From contig NZ_PDOD01000004.1 of assembly GCF_003226325.1 (NCBI RefSeq), positions 186,001 to 250,000 of the forward strand: a stretch of 64,000 bases of DNA, read 5' to 3'. This document shows positions 1-8,998 of this stretch, piece by piece (position 1 is the first letter of the stretch; each line of letters opens with the position of its first letter). The position numbers and the translations under genes are program-made. Source of the stretch: Salipaludibacillus keqinensis. GTDB lineage: Bacteria; Bacillota; Bacilli; Bacillales; Salisediminibacteriaceae. The notes beneath the pieces were generated by a model. It was not told the origin of the DNA and ran no database searches. It worked only from the letters and a program-made list of their open reading frames with translations.

Positions 1-3000
1 GGACTTGTTTTGGCAACGTTCTTTTTGCCTGTCATTCGCCAATTATTAACATTTCATCAAGGCGGCTGGTTTTCAAGGTCCATCTTACAAACATTCATTC
101 AAGTAATGACGACTATCATTACTCTTCCTTTTCAGGCTGCACTTTTATTAGACGCGATAGGAAGAACACTCTACCGGTTAAGTGTTTCAAAGAGGAGACT
201 GTTGGAGTGGACACCAGCCGCCGACGTAGACAAGTCCATTGAAGATAGAGACAGGCCTATGATCGCAGGATTGTTTGGCGGATATGTCATCACCGCTTTC
301 CTTGTCATCGTTCTTTTCTTAACAGGAGAAATTTTTTCGCTCATCGTAGGAGTGATTTTTGCTTTTTTGTGGGTGTTGGCGCCATTCGTTATAAGGTGGC
401 TTGATAGCCCGATTTCACAAGACCATTGGCAAATTTCTTCTAGTGAAAAAGAAGAATTGACGAAACTTTCCAAAGACATATGGTCGTTTTATAACGATTA
501 CGTTATAGAAGACGATAATTGGCTGCCACCGGATAATGTTCAAATCAACCCTGCTAAAGGGATTGCACACCGAACTTCACCTACAAACATTGGCCTCTAC
601 TTGGCAAGTGTTATAGCAGCCAAAGATTTCTCGTTTATTACCACGGAAGAAATGATAGAGCGAATTGAAAGAACGATGGACACGATCGAAAGAATGGAAA
701 AGTGGGAAGGACACCTTTATAACTGGTACGATACGGTCACATTAGAGCCTCTTCACCCAACGTATGTCTCAACAGTGGATTCAGGAAATTTTGTTGGCTG
801 TTTGATCGCTGTTAAAGAAGGGGTATTGGAGTGGCTAAATGCTTTCCATGAGTCTGCTCCCACACCGCCGTTTGAAAAAGAAACACTCAAGTTAGCTCTT
901 TCAGAGGAATTGGCCCCTGTAAATATAAAGGGACTCACTGCTAAAAGAAACCAATCTAGTTGGCAATCACGCGTTGAGAGCCTAGTTACTCAAATAGATG
1001 AGACCATTCATGCCACAAATTTCCGCCCACTATACAATCATCAGGCCAAACTATTCTCGTTAGGCTATCAAGTGGACAGAAACAGTCAAGATGATGTCCT
1101 TTATGACTTAATGGCATCAGAAGCGAGACAGGCAAGCTATATCGCTATAGCCTTAGGGCAAGTATCCGTTGATCATTGGAATACGCTTGGTAGAACGATG
1201 AGCAAAGTAGAAAATACACCCGTTCTGTTGTCTTGGTCAGGAACGATGTTTGAGTATTTGATGCCAATGATCTTCATGAAGACGTATAAACATTCTCTTT
1301 GGGAAACCACATATCGAGGTGTTGTCCAAAGACAAATCGTTTATGCAAAGCAGCGCGGAGTTCCTTATGGTATTTCAGAGTCTGGTTATTACGCCTTCGA
1401 CTATCAAATGAATTATCAGTATCGGGCTTTTGGCGTACCGGGCCTAGGATTCAAGCGAGGACTGGAACAAGATTTAGTCGTTTCACCCTACGGTACGATT
1501 TTGTCGTTACCATATGCTAGGCAGGAAGGCTTCAAAGCATTAAATAAAATCGAACAGTTCAACGGACGTGGAAAGTACGGTTTCTATGAAGCCATTGATT
1601 TCACTAAGGAGAGATTACCTAAAGACACTGATTACAAAGTGATTCAAAGTTACATGGCCCATCATCAAGGGATGAGTCTGCTTACGATTACAAACCTCTT
1701 GCATAGTGATGTGATGGTGGAACGATTTCATCGGAACAAGCCTTTGCGTTCCGCTGAACTTCTATTACAAGAGCGTGTACCGAAGCGTCCAAAAGTCATT
1801 GAACACCATGCCATGAATCGAAAACATAAGCATTATTTAACTCCAGTTCAAAACGTGGCAATAAAGAGAGAATTTCAATCGGTTCACACCAAAACACCTG
1901 AAGTATGTATCCTCTCAAATGGTAAATTTACGACAGTGGTGACGAATACGGGGAGCGGATACAGTCAACATAAAGGACGGGCAGTTTCGAGGTGGCGTCA
2001 GGACCCTATACAAGATTCCTGGGGCAGCTATATTTATGTTCGTGACACAACAAAGGATGAGATCAGGTCACCTTCTTTCCTGCCGTGTCGGTATGAATCC
2101 GATGAACAAACCGTTCAATTTGAACTTGGGCGAGCTACATTCATGAAGAGAAATGAAGATATGGATATGAGTATGGAAATTTCTGTATCTCCCGAGTGGG
2201 ATGCTGAAATAAGAAGAGTCACTTTGTCAAATACAAGTGAAGATACAAAGATTATTGAAGTAACAACCTTTACAGAATTAGCCTTGGCTCCGTTCATCGC
2301 CGATGAAGCACATCCTGCTTTTAGTAAATTGTTTATTCGTACGTCTTTTGATACTGAATCAGGCTGTCTTGTTGCAGGAAGAAGACCGCGTGAAGTGGAT
2401 GATCAAACGATTTGGGCGGCGCACACGCTTATGTTAGAAGGAGAAGCGGTTGGTTCTGTAGAGTATGAAACAGACAGAGGAACGTTTATTGGAAGAGGAC
2501 ATTCGTTGTCAGATCCTCAAGGAATTCGCACACGCTTAAAAGGGAAAATAGGTTCTGTGGCTGATCCTGCTTTTGTTATGAGACGAAGGATAACAGTGAA
2601 ACCAGGTGAACAAGTGCAGTTGGCAGCGATTACTTCAGTCGCTGATACAAAGGAAGAAGCTGTAGATATCGTGCAAAGATTCTCTTCCTTTAAAATGATT
2701 GAACGGAATTTCCAATTGGCATGGAATCGAAGTGAAATTGAACTTCGTCATCTTCATATAACGAATAAACAGGCGCAACAATTTCAGACATTTGCAGGAC
2801 AAGTGTTGTACTGTCCGCCTTTAAAGCAAGATCGGATCCAACATATTATCAAAAATAATCAAGGTCAATCAAAGTTATGGAGTTACGGAATTTCTGGGGA
2901 TCTGCCGATTGTGCTTGTTAGGGTGGACAGGTTGGATAATATGAAATTCGTTGTAGACATGCTAATAGCCCATGAATATCTTCGCAGACATGGTATGCTG

Positions 3001-5763
3001 TATGACCTTGTGATTTTTAATGAATCAGAAGAAGGCTATCACCAACAACTTCAAGAAGCATTACAACAAACAGTGGAACACGGGATTGACCGTTTCGGAC
3101 AAGGTACATCAAGTGTTCATGTGATAGAAGCGAGTCAAATTGATAACGACGACAAAACGCTGTTTCAATCAGTGGCACGACTAGTATTGCTTGCTTGGGG
3201 GCCGAGTCTACGCTCTCAACTAAACATTCATAAAGATGCTATGCGCCCTGAATTACCGAAAAAATTAATTGGAACCCAAGCGATTCCACCATCACGGGAA
3301 ACTTCCAAAACGATGATGAAAGATAAGACAGCGGATTTACTATTCTACAATGGGTGGGGTGGGTTCTCTCCTGACGGAAAAAAATATCAGATGTTAATGA
3401 AGAACGACGATCATTTACCGGCACCGTGGATCAATGTTTTGGCTAACCCTCATTTCGGTTGCTTTATTTCAGAGTTAGGTACAGGCTATACATGGTGGCG
3501 AAACAGTCGGGAATGCAAGGTAACTCCGTGGTCCAATGATCCAGTGTTAGATCCTCCCGGTGAAAAACTATTTGTAAGAGATGAAGACAGTGGAGAAGTG
3601 TGGTCTGGAACGCGTTCTGAAGCAAATGAAAAAGAAGCCTATTTCATCACCCATGGCAGGGGGTTTACTGAGTTTGAGCATGAAAGACATGATATCGAGC
3701 ACAAAATGACGGTGTATGTCCCGTTAGAAGATCCGATTAAGGTCATGAAAGTGACACTGAAAAATCATTCCTTTGAGCCAAGACGAATGTCTTTGACGTA
3801 TTATGCGGAATGGGTGTTAGGCGTCCAGCGTCAGAGCAATGCACCTTATATTGTTACGAAATGGTCTGCCCAAGAGAACGTCTTAACAGCACGGAATCAT
3901 TATCAACAAACATTCCAAGAAGCAAATGCTTTCTTAGGCATTTTTTCGGAAGAGGAATTGGCGTTATCATGGACGTCAGACCGTGAAGAATTCATTGGGA
4001 GAAACGGAGACTTAGTTCATCCCGCTGCCATGAATCGACAACAACTATCAGGTCGGGCAGGGAGCATGTATGAGACTTGCGGAGCCATTCAGGGAAAACT
4101 CACGTTGCAACCAAACAGTCAACAAACGGTCTATATTCTGCTCGGCTGTACCTCGTCTGAAGAAGAGACAATGAACTTAGTAAAGAAATACAAGGACAGT
4201 GCTGCATGTAGAGACGCTTTAGAGAATGTAGACACTTATTGGACAAAAACGCTGGATCATATTCAAGTTGAAACGCCGTCACAAGAAATGGATATATTGT
4301 TAAATGGATGGCTCGTTTATCAATCATTAGCCTGTAGAATATGGGGGCGCTCAGCCTTCTACCAATCAGGTGGGGCTTATGGGTATCGAGATCAATTGCA
4401 AGATTCCCTTTCTTTGTTGCACGTTCTTCCTGATAAGACAAGAAAGCAGATTCTTCTTCACGGAGCTCATCAGTATGAAGAAGGGGATGTGCAACATTGG
4501 TGGCACGAAGAAACAAACATGGGGATTCGAACAATGTTCTCTGATGATCTCCTTTGGCTTCCTTACGCTGTTTCTCGTTATATTGATCATACTGGAGACA
4601 GAACGATCCTTGACGAAGTCGTTCCGTATTTACGAAGTGAAGTTCTTCAAGAAGGAGAACATGAACGTTATGAACCGACGGTCGTGTCAGAAAAAACGGG
4701 AACGATTTATGACCACTGCTTACGTGCGATTGATATCGCATTAAAAAGAAAAGGTGAACACGAATTGCCGCTGATTGGTGTAGGTGATTGGAATGATGGA
4801 ATGAACCTTGTGGGTGCAGAAGGTCGGGGGGAAAGTGTTTGGCTAGGCTGGTTTATCTGCGACATTTTAAAACGGTTTGAACAACTGTCTGCAGAGCAAA
4901 ATGATCAGTCTAAAGAAGCGTATTTCAAACAGAACAGAGAAGAGATCACCAAAGCCCTGCATGAACACGGATGGGATGGTCAATGGTATCGTCGCGCATT
5001 TACAGACCAAGGTCATTGGCTTGGTTCAATTGAAAATGACGAATGCCGAATCGATGCGATTGCTCAATCATGGTCTGTCATCTCAGGAGCAGCACCGAAG
5101 GAACGAGCCATTCAGGCGATGACTTCTTTCAACCGGGAACTGGTCGATCGAGATCTTTCTGTGATCCGATTGCTCACCCCTCCTTTTGATAAAACAAAAG
5201 ACAGCCCAGGATATATTCAAGGATACCCTCCTGGCATTCGGGAAAATGGGGCGCAGTATACTCATGGCGTCATTTGGAGTATTGTAGCATATAGTCAGCT
5301 TGGTCAGGGTGATCAGGCGATGGAGATGTTCCAACTTTTGAATCCGATAACCCATACCCGAACAGATCATGAAGTCCGACAATATAAAGGGGAGCCCTAT
5401 GTGATGGCTGCAGATGTTTACACAGCAGAGCCACATAAAGGTCAAGCTGGTTGGACGTGGTATACAGGAGCGGCTGGTTGGATGTATCAGGCAGGCTTAG
5501 AATGGATTCTCGGCATTCGTAGGCAAGGAGACTATTTAGTCATTGATCCGTCGATTCCTAGTGATTGGGATGAGTTTTATGTCCGTTACACGTTCGGAGA
5601 GTCTGTTTATATGATTGAAGTTAACAATGTTAAAGGTCAGAGTAAATCAAAATTGAAGGTAGATGACGTCGAGGTCGCCATTGAGGAAAATCAACCGAGA
5701 GTTCTATTGAATGATGATGGTAAAGAACACCTAGTTCAAATTTATTTAGGAGTAAGCTCATGA
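1..5763 (+). CDS. Cyclic beta-glucan synthase-like / GH94-type glycoside phosphorylase (5' truncated by window)
   Basis: The frame is open from base 1, so the gene starts outside the window; the TTG at 10 is not a convincing start because it has no ribosome binding site. About 1,920 residues are visible. In order: hydrophobic, probably membrane segments in the first 130 residues; a glycoamylase-like domain near residues 400-530 (WSGTMFEYLMP and the SPYGT region); then GH94-type beta-sandwich and (alpha/alpha)6 barrel segments, with the GVGDWNDGMN motif near residue 1590 carrying the expected catalytic Asp. This order matches the C-terminal two thirds of NdvB-type cyclic beta-1,2-glucan synthases, whose full length is roughly 2,800 residues with an N-terminal GT84 domain. 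I infer that the missing part holds the glucosyltransferase. The phosphorylase domain would set the glucan ring size, acting at the membrane. A free-standing cellobiose or laminaribiose phosphorylase is less likely given the length. Confidence 0.85.
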   Translation, partial: GLVLATFFLPVIRQLLTFHQGGWFSRSILQTFIQVMTTIITLPFQAALLLDAIGRTLYRLSVSKRRLLEWTPAADVDKSIEDRDRPMIAGLFGGYVITAFLVIVLFLTGEIFSLIVGVIFAFLWVLAPFVIRWLDSPISQDHWQISSSEKEELTKLSKDIWSFYNDYVIEDDNWLPPDNVQINPAKGIAHRTSPTNIGLYLASVIAAKDFSFITTEEMIERIERTMDTIERMEKWEGHLYNWYDTVTLEPLHPTYVSTVDSGNFVGCLIAVKEGVLEWLNAFHESAPTPPFEKETLKLALSEELAPVNIKGLTAKRNQSSWQSRVESLVTQIDETIHATNFRPLYNHQAKLFSLGYQVDRNSQDDVLYDLMASEARQASYIAIALGQVSVDHWNTLGRTMSKVENTPVLLSWSGTMFEYLMPMIFMKTYKHSLWETTYRGVVQRQIVYAKQRGVPYGISESGYYAFDYQMNYQYRAFGVPGLGFKRGLEQDLVVSPYGTILSLPYARQEGFKALNKIEQFNGRGKYGFYEAIDFTKERLPKDTDYKVIQSYMAHHQGMSLLTITNLLHSDVMVERFHRNKPLRSAELLLQERVPKRPKVIEHHAMNRKHKHYLTPVQNVAIKREFQSVHTKTPEVCILSNGKFTTVVTNTGSGYSQHKGRAVSRWRQDPIQDSWGSYIYVRDTTKDEIRSPSFLPCRYESDEQTVQFELGRATFMKRNEDMDMSMEISVSPEWDAEIRRVTLSNTSEDTKIIEVTTFTELALAPFIADEAHPAFSKLFIRTSFDTESGCLVAGRRPREVDDQTIWAAHTLMLEGEAVGSVEYETDRGTFIGRGHSLSDPQGIRTRLKGKIGSVADPAFVMRRRITVKPGEQVQLAAITSVADTKEEAVDIVQRFSSFKMIERNFQLAWNRSEIELRHLHITNKQAQQFQTFAGQVLYCPPLKQDRIQHIIKNNQGQSKLWSYGISGDLPIVLVRVDRLDNMKFVVDMLIAHEYLRRHGMLYDLVIFNESEEGYHQQLQEALQQTVEHGIDRFGQGTSSVHVIEASQIDNDDKTLFQSVARLVLLAWGPSLRSQLNIHKDAMRPELPKKLIGTQAIPPSRETSKTMMKDKTADLLFYNGWGGFSPDGKKYQMLMKNDDHLPAPWINVLANPHFGCFISELGTGYTWWRNSRECKVTPWSNDPVLDPPGEKLFVRDEDSGEVWSGTRSEANEKEAYFITHGRGFTEFEHERHDIEHKMTVYVPLEDPIKVMKVTLKNHSFEPRRMSLTYYAEWVLGVQRQSNAPYIVTKWSAQENVLTARNHYQQTFQEANAFLGIFSEEELALSWTSDREEFIGRNGDLVHPAAMNRQQLSGRAGSMYETCGAIQGKLTLQPNSQQTVYILLGCTSSEEETMNLVKKYKDSAACRDALENVDTYWTKTLDHIQVETPSQEMDILLNGWLVYQSLACRIWGRSAFYQSGGAYGYRDQLQDSLSLLHVLPDKTRKQILLHGAHQYEEGDVQHWWHEETNMGIRTMFSDDLLWLPYAVSRYIDHTGDRTILDEVVPYLRSEVLQEGEHERYEPTVVSEKTGTIYDHCLRAIDIALKRKGEHELPLIGVGDWNDGMNLVGAEGRGESVWLGWFICDILKRFEQLSAEQNDQSKEAYFKQNREEITKALHEHGWDGQWYRRAFTDQGHWLGSIENDECRIDAIAQSWSVISGAAPKERAIQAMTSFNRELVDRDLSVIRLLTPPFDKTKDSPGYIQGYPPGIRENGAQYTHGVIWSIVAYSQLGQGDQAMEMFQLLNPITHTRTDHEVRQYKGEPYVMAADVYTAEPHKGQAGWTWYTGAAGWMYQAGLEWILGIRRQGDYLVIDPSIPSDWDEFYVRYTFGESVYMIEVNNVKGQSKSKLKVDDVEVAIEENQPRVLLNDDGKEHLVQIYLGVSS

Positions 5764-5841
5764 AATCAAATAGTTGATTCCTCCTCACTGAAGATTACAA
5801 CCTAATGATTATCAAATGGATACTTGAAAGGAGCATGAAAA

Positions 5842-5997
5842 ATGAAGAACAAACTAAAAAAGCATAATCGCCAGTTCAAAGAAAATAAAAATGGTGGTGA
5901 GCATCGAAATGGCCGATTAAGTGAATTTAAAAATCACAGTGATCAACAGAGTGAAGAGCAAAATGAATATGTAAGTCACGATCGAGATCAGTCATGA
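5842..5997 (+). CDS. Small hydrophilic protein, 51 residues, unknown
   Basis: A short frame with a good AAAGGAG ribosome binding site about 9 bases before ATG, followed directly by a factor-independent terminator. The product is rich in Asn, Lys, Glu, His and Gln, has no membrane segment and no recognised domain. Its own binding site and terminator support a real transcript. It lies 78 bases after the glucan synthase-like gene and could be co-transcribed with it. I do not recognise a family; a small stress- or spore-associated protein is only a guess. Confidence 0.5.
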   Translation: MKNKLKKHNRQFKENKNGGEHRNGRLSEFKNHSDQQSEEQNEYVSHDRDQS

Positions 5998-6020
5998 AGA
6001 GGTAATAAAAAATATATTAA

Positions 6021-6057
6021 GCAACTTTCCTTATTGAGAAGGGAAGTTGCTTTTTTT
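6021..6057 (+). terminator. Rho-independent terminator
   Basis: GCAACTTTCC pairs with GGGAAGTTGC (one G-T pair) across a 10-base loop and is followed by seven T. It ends the 51-residue gene and probably the large gene before it. Confidence 0.85.
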
Positions 6058-6363
6058 ATGAGCAGGTTAACGCGCATAAATATTTGTTTATCGCAGGAGA
6101 ATTCATCCATCGCGCCCTCTAGCCTGAGGATCGCTCGTCGGATACTATTTATAGCGCACTTGAATGAAGATCCATAGGGCTGACCTTCAAATACGACTGG
6201 AGGAGGAGTAAAAATCGATCTTCAGGTGGCTTCTTTGGAAGTGAATTCCAATTACACTGGTTATAACAAGCAGTCTTAAATAATTCGTCCTAAATTATTA
6301 AAAGCAAACAGGATTTAATAAGTTCTAAAAAACCAATTTAACTCAATAAGGAAGGTGATGTAA

Positions 6364-6513
6364 ATGATGTTTCATTTGTTTCAAATCACAATTACGGTAA
6401 GCAAAAGAGTCCGCGATAATTTTGAAGTTTTGAGAGAAATAAGAAGAAATGAGAAGAGGAAAATGAGTATGGAATTAAAAGCAAAGCAAGCGCAATTTAC
6501 TAGAATTATCTAA
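6364..6513 (+). CDS. YrzI-family small protein, 49 residues
   Basis: Starts ATGATG after AAGGAAGGTG and encodes 49 residues beginning MMFHLFQITITVSKR. The hydrophobic N-terminus followed by a TIT-x-x-KR element and a charged, helical C-terminus is the pattern I know from the YrzI family of very small Bacillus proteins (about 45-50 residues, probable sporulation role, function unknown). It stands alone, with its own terminator 15 bases downstream. The family call rests on this short motif from memory, so it is moderate. Confidence 0.6.
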   Translation: MMFHLFQITITVSKRVRDNFEVLREIRRNEKRKMSMELKAKQAQFTRII

Positions 6514-6528
6514 TGATTTATGTAAGGT

Positions 6529-6569
6529 GAATCAATTCGCTCACGTTAAGGGTGGATTGATTCTTTTAT
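6529..6569 (+). terminator. Terminator after the YrzI-like gene
   Basis: GAATCAATTC pairs with GGATTGATTC (one G-T pair) across a 15-base loop, followed by a T-rich tail. Confidence 0.65.
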
Positions 6570-6980
6570 TGTTCTACACTTAGAAGTGCATCACAAGAAT
6601 CGCAGCCATTTCATAAATGTCCTCAATGAATTGGGCGATACAAAAAACATTGATCACTGTAGGGAGCATTGTTACATAAATATAAACAGTGGGTTCGGGA
6701 TCATGTTGACTCGATTTTAATTATGGATGACCAAAAAAAATACGGTAAGGAGAGGATAGGCTCATGATGGCTATCAATAGGCAAAAACAACGATTTCGCG
6801 TATAAGTTTTTGAATTCTTTCGAAAGATAAAAGACAGATGAACCCAGCCTCATATCCCCGTATCTAAGTAGACGAAAACAATAGTCAAGGCGGTCGGCAC
6901 AATGTCTGCTCTTTTCTTGTGAAAGAAGCTCAGAAATGAAACTCAGTACCAACAGTTATGACCTGGTGTTAAAAATCCAT

Positions 6981-7009
6981 TGCTTTTCCTTTCTTATGTT
7001 GGTAAGATG
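6981..7009 (+). promoter_or_regulatory. Probable sigma-A promoter of the desaturase gene
   Basis: TTGCTT at 6981-6986 and TAAGAT at 7004-7009 are separated by 17 bases, with a TG before the -10. Transcription would start near 7016, just before the 7021-7048 stem-loop. Confidence 0.55.
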
Positions 7010-7020
7010 ATCTTATCGAA

Positions 7021-7048
7021 ATTCTATTCTGAACCATCAGAATAGAAT
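7021..7048 (+). promoter_or_regulatory. Perfect 12-bp inverted repeat in the desaturase leader
   Basis: ATTCTATTCTGA and its exact complement flank a 4-base loop (ACCA). It falls at the predicted 5' end of the desaturase mRNA, 35 bases before the start codon, and is not followed by a T run long enough to be a standard terminator. It could be a 5' stabilising stem-loop or a protein operator. Confidence 0.6.
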
Positions 7049-7082
7049 AAAAAATCAGTTTTTAAAACGGGAGGATTTATAA

Positions 7083-8162
7083 ATGAAAGAGCTTCACTCA
7101 TTTGGATGGTATGCATCTAAAATTTCCCCTCACTTGCCAAAAAAAGCGTTTAAACCAGTCCCGGCGAGATTGTTAGGCGGATTGGCTTATCTCTTTGTCG
7201 TAGTAAGCGGTATGTTGGCCATTAGCACGTTTGATTTACCTTTAATCTTAAATTTAGCTATATCCTTAATCATAGGAACAAGTTTTGCTGCGATGGGCTT
7301 TTTAGGACATGAGATATTACATGGAACAGTTGTGCGAAAGGCTTGGTTAAGAAATTTTCTTGGTGCAGTCTTTTTCTGGCCCCTAGTAACAGGACCAAGA
7401 TTGTGGAGGAAATGGCATAACATGACTCATCATGTTCATACCCAAGACGAAGAAAACGATCCTGATACATGGCTTTCAAAAGATAAAGTAGATCGTTCGC
7501 CTTTGCTTCGCTGGATTTACCGGTTGCCCTTTTCAGTTCGTGCGTTTTTTGAGTTTCTCTCTCTTTCGTTTACGTTTACACTTCATTCAACGAGAATGTT
7601 CTTTATTTATGTGAAAGAATTCAAGGTTGAAAAACGATGGGCGGTATGGATGCAGTTTGTGTTGCCTTGGGTTACGTGGATAGGTCTCATGTTTTTTGTG
7701 GGCTTGACGAATTGGCTATTTATTTTCCTAGTTCCCTTGCTAATTGCAAACGCAATTGTCATGGGCTATATCTCAACCAATCATCGATTGAACCCGCAAG
7801 TTGAAGTGAATGATCCACTAGCTAATAGTTTATCGGTAACCGTACCTAAATGGATCAATGTTCTTCACTTTAATTTTTCGTATCATACTGAACATCATCT
7901 TTTTCCAAGTATGAGTTCAAAGTATTACCCATTGGTTAAAGAGCAAATCAAAAAGAAGTGGCCGGACTTGTATCATGAAATGCCTATGACAAGTGCGTTA
8001 AAAGCCCTTTGGAATACGCCGCGTATATACTATAACGGAAATGAACTGATAGACCCTTCAAAAGATATGGTTTACGGCTCATTAGGTCATGGTTTAAATT
8101 ATGAAGCGATTGAACCGAGACAACGGATGGAATCGCCAACAAACGACAAGAAAAAAGCATAA
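7083..8162 (+). CDS. Membrane fatty acid desaturase, 359 residues
   Basis: A membrane di-iron desaturase that would introduce a double bond into fatty acyl chains of membrane lipids, typically to keep the membrane fluid in the cold. The three histidine boxes are present: HEILH at 76-80, HNMTHH at 112-117 and HTEHH at 268-272. Hydrophobic segments lie near residues 30-75, 90-103 and 185-230. The last box is HxxHH, the usual acyl-lipid desaturase form. The start is ATG after GGGAGGA. It is a single gene with its own promoter, an unusual leader hairpin and a terminator. Regiospecificity (delta-5 or other) cannot be read from the sequence. Confidence 0.9.
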   Translation: MKELHSFGWYASKISPHLPKKAFKPVPARLLGGLAYLFVVVSGMLAISTFDLPLILNLAISLIIGTSFAAMGFLGHEILHGTVVRKAWLRNFLGAVFFWPLVTGPRLWRKWHNMTHHVHTQDEENDPDTWLSKDKVDRSPLLRWIYRLPFSVRAFFEFLSLSFTFTLHSTRMFFIYVKEFKVEKRWAVWMQFVLPWVTWIGLMFFVGLTNWLFIFLVPLLIANAIVMGYISTNHRLNPQVEVNDPLANSLSVTVPKWINVLHFNFSYHTEHHLFPSMSSKYYPLVKEQIKKKWPDLYHEMPMTSALKALWNTPRIYYNGNELIDPSKDMVYGSLGHGLNYEAIEPRQRMESPTNDKKKA

Positions 8163-8169
8163 TATTAAA

Positions 8170-8211
8170 AAGTACGGCCCATCTGAGAGATCAGACAAGC
8201 CGTGCTTTTTT
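8170..8211 (+). terminator. Terminator after the desaturase gene
   Basis: AAGTACGGC pairs with GCCGTGCTT (one G-T pair), followed by a T run. Confidence 0.75.
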
Positions 8212-8302
8212 GTATATATTATAGAAATGGCTCACTTCTAACCTGCATTTTGCAAGTCGCATCGTATAAATGCTAGCGGTCGAACGGCTCATTTGTCGCC
8301 TT

Positions 8303-8764
8303 TTAAGACGGCTTTCGTTTGAGATACGCCTCTTTTATTTCTTCATATCGCTTCTGATTCACTCCCATATCTGAATAACCCACCCGAGAAGAGGAACGGT
8401 AATCTACACGTTGGTGCTGTTCGTCAAAATAAAACTCTACGTCATCTTTGAATTTCAATGTAGGAGAGGTAAACACAACATGAAGATAGTCGTTCTTTTC
8501 ATCCTTGATTTCTGCATTGTCATAATCGGCGAGGATGTATTTAATGGCAGCCATGCTCTCTTCTTTTTCCCCAATAAAAGGAAGAGGATCCACTCTTTTA
8601 TCATCAATACTTGTTTGTGAAGAGACGGCATTCGGTGAAGAAGGTAACTCAGCAAGGTGCCCTTGATCTATCCCGAGGTGCTTTGGCTGAGTTTGGTTTT
8701 TTGCAACCATAAAAACGATGACGGCGGTGGAAATAGACACAATAAAAGAAACTAGTAATTTCAT
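8303..8764 (-). CDS. DUF1499-domain protein with N-terminal membrane anchor, 153 residues
   Basis: Residues 1-20 form a single hydrophobic segment without a lipobox, so the protein is probably anchored in or exported across the membrane. Residues about 58-145 match DUF1499 as I remember it: VDPLPF, then DDVEFYFDE, YRSSSRVGYSDMGVNQKRYE. The function of this family is unknown. The start is ATG preceded by AAGGAGGAG. It is a monocistronic gene convergent with the desaturase gene and divergent from the PPDK operon. Confidence 0.8.
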   Translation of the reverse strand: MKLLVSFIVSISTAVIVFMVAKNQTQPKHLGIDQGHLAELPSSPNAVSSQTSIDDKRVDPLPFIGEKEESMAAIKYILADYDNAEIKDEKNDYLHVVFTSPTLKFKDDVEFYFDEQHQRVDYRSSSRVGYSDMGVNQKRYEEIKEAYLKRKPS

Positions 8765-8894
8765 TTTTAGTTCTCCTCCTTAACTGGTTGAATCTAGTTA
8801 GTTACTTTCCCTTTATCATCCTTTGTTACTCTTTTGTCTTTTAATTGTTCACTTTTGTCAGAAAAAATATCAAATTTCTCTTTTATTAAAACGC

Positions 8895-8933
8895 TAATGT
8901 GTTATACTTTGATATAAATAGTATAACACATTA
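8895..8933 (+). promoter_or_regulatory. Inverted pair of CcpN-like boxes overlapping a putative promoter
   Basis: A perfect 13-bp inverted repeat with a 13-base spacer. Each arm contains TGTGTTATACT (8898-8908 on plus, 8920-8930 on minus), which fits the CcpN box consensus I recall from B. subtilis gapB and pckA, TRTGHYATAYW, at every position. TG-T-TATACT at 8900-8908 also looks like an extended -10 element, so binding would block transcription. CcpN represses gluconeogenic genes in the presence of glucose, and PPDK can serve gluconeogenesis, so the placement is sensible. Confidence 0.6.
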
Positions 8934-8998
8934 AAGAATCTGGAATCTAAGCATATGATTGCATATAGGTACCTAATATTTAGACTGTAGGTGATGTT

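Larger units (their letters stand above)
6058..7082. other. Gene-poor interval
   Basis: About 1 kb with only one convincing gene, the YrzI-like 6364-6513. The rest shows short broken frames, including a GGAGG-preceded stretch near 6200 that has no usable start codon. Possible eroded gene remnants; I see no transposase or RNA gene. Confidence 0.5.

Noticed and set aside
4100-4741. A 213-residue frame on the minus strand
   Set aside because: It lies wholly antisense inside the large glycan enzyme gene, has no ribosome binding site and an unlikely composition.
6195-6280. A GGAGGAGG-preceded short frame (SKNRSSGGFFGSEF)
   Set aside because: No ATG, GTG or TTG at a usable distance and an early stop; at most a remnant.
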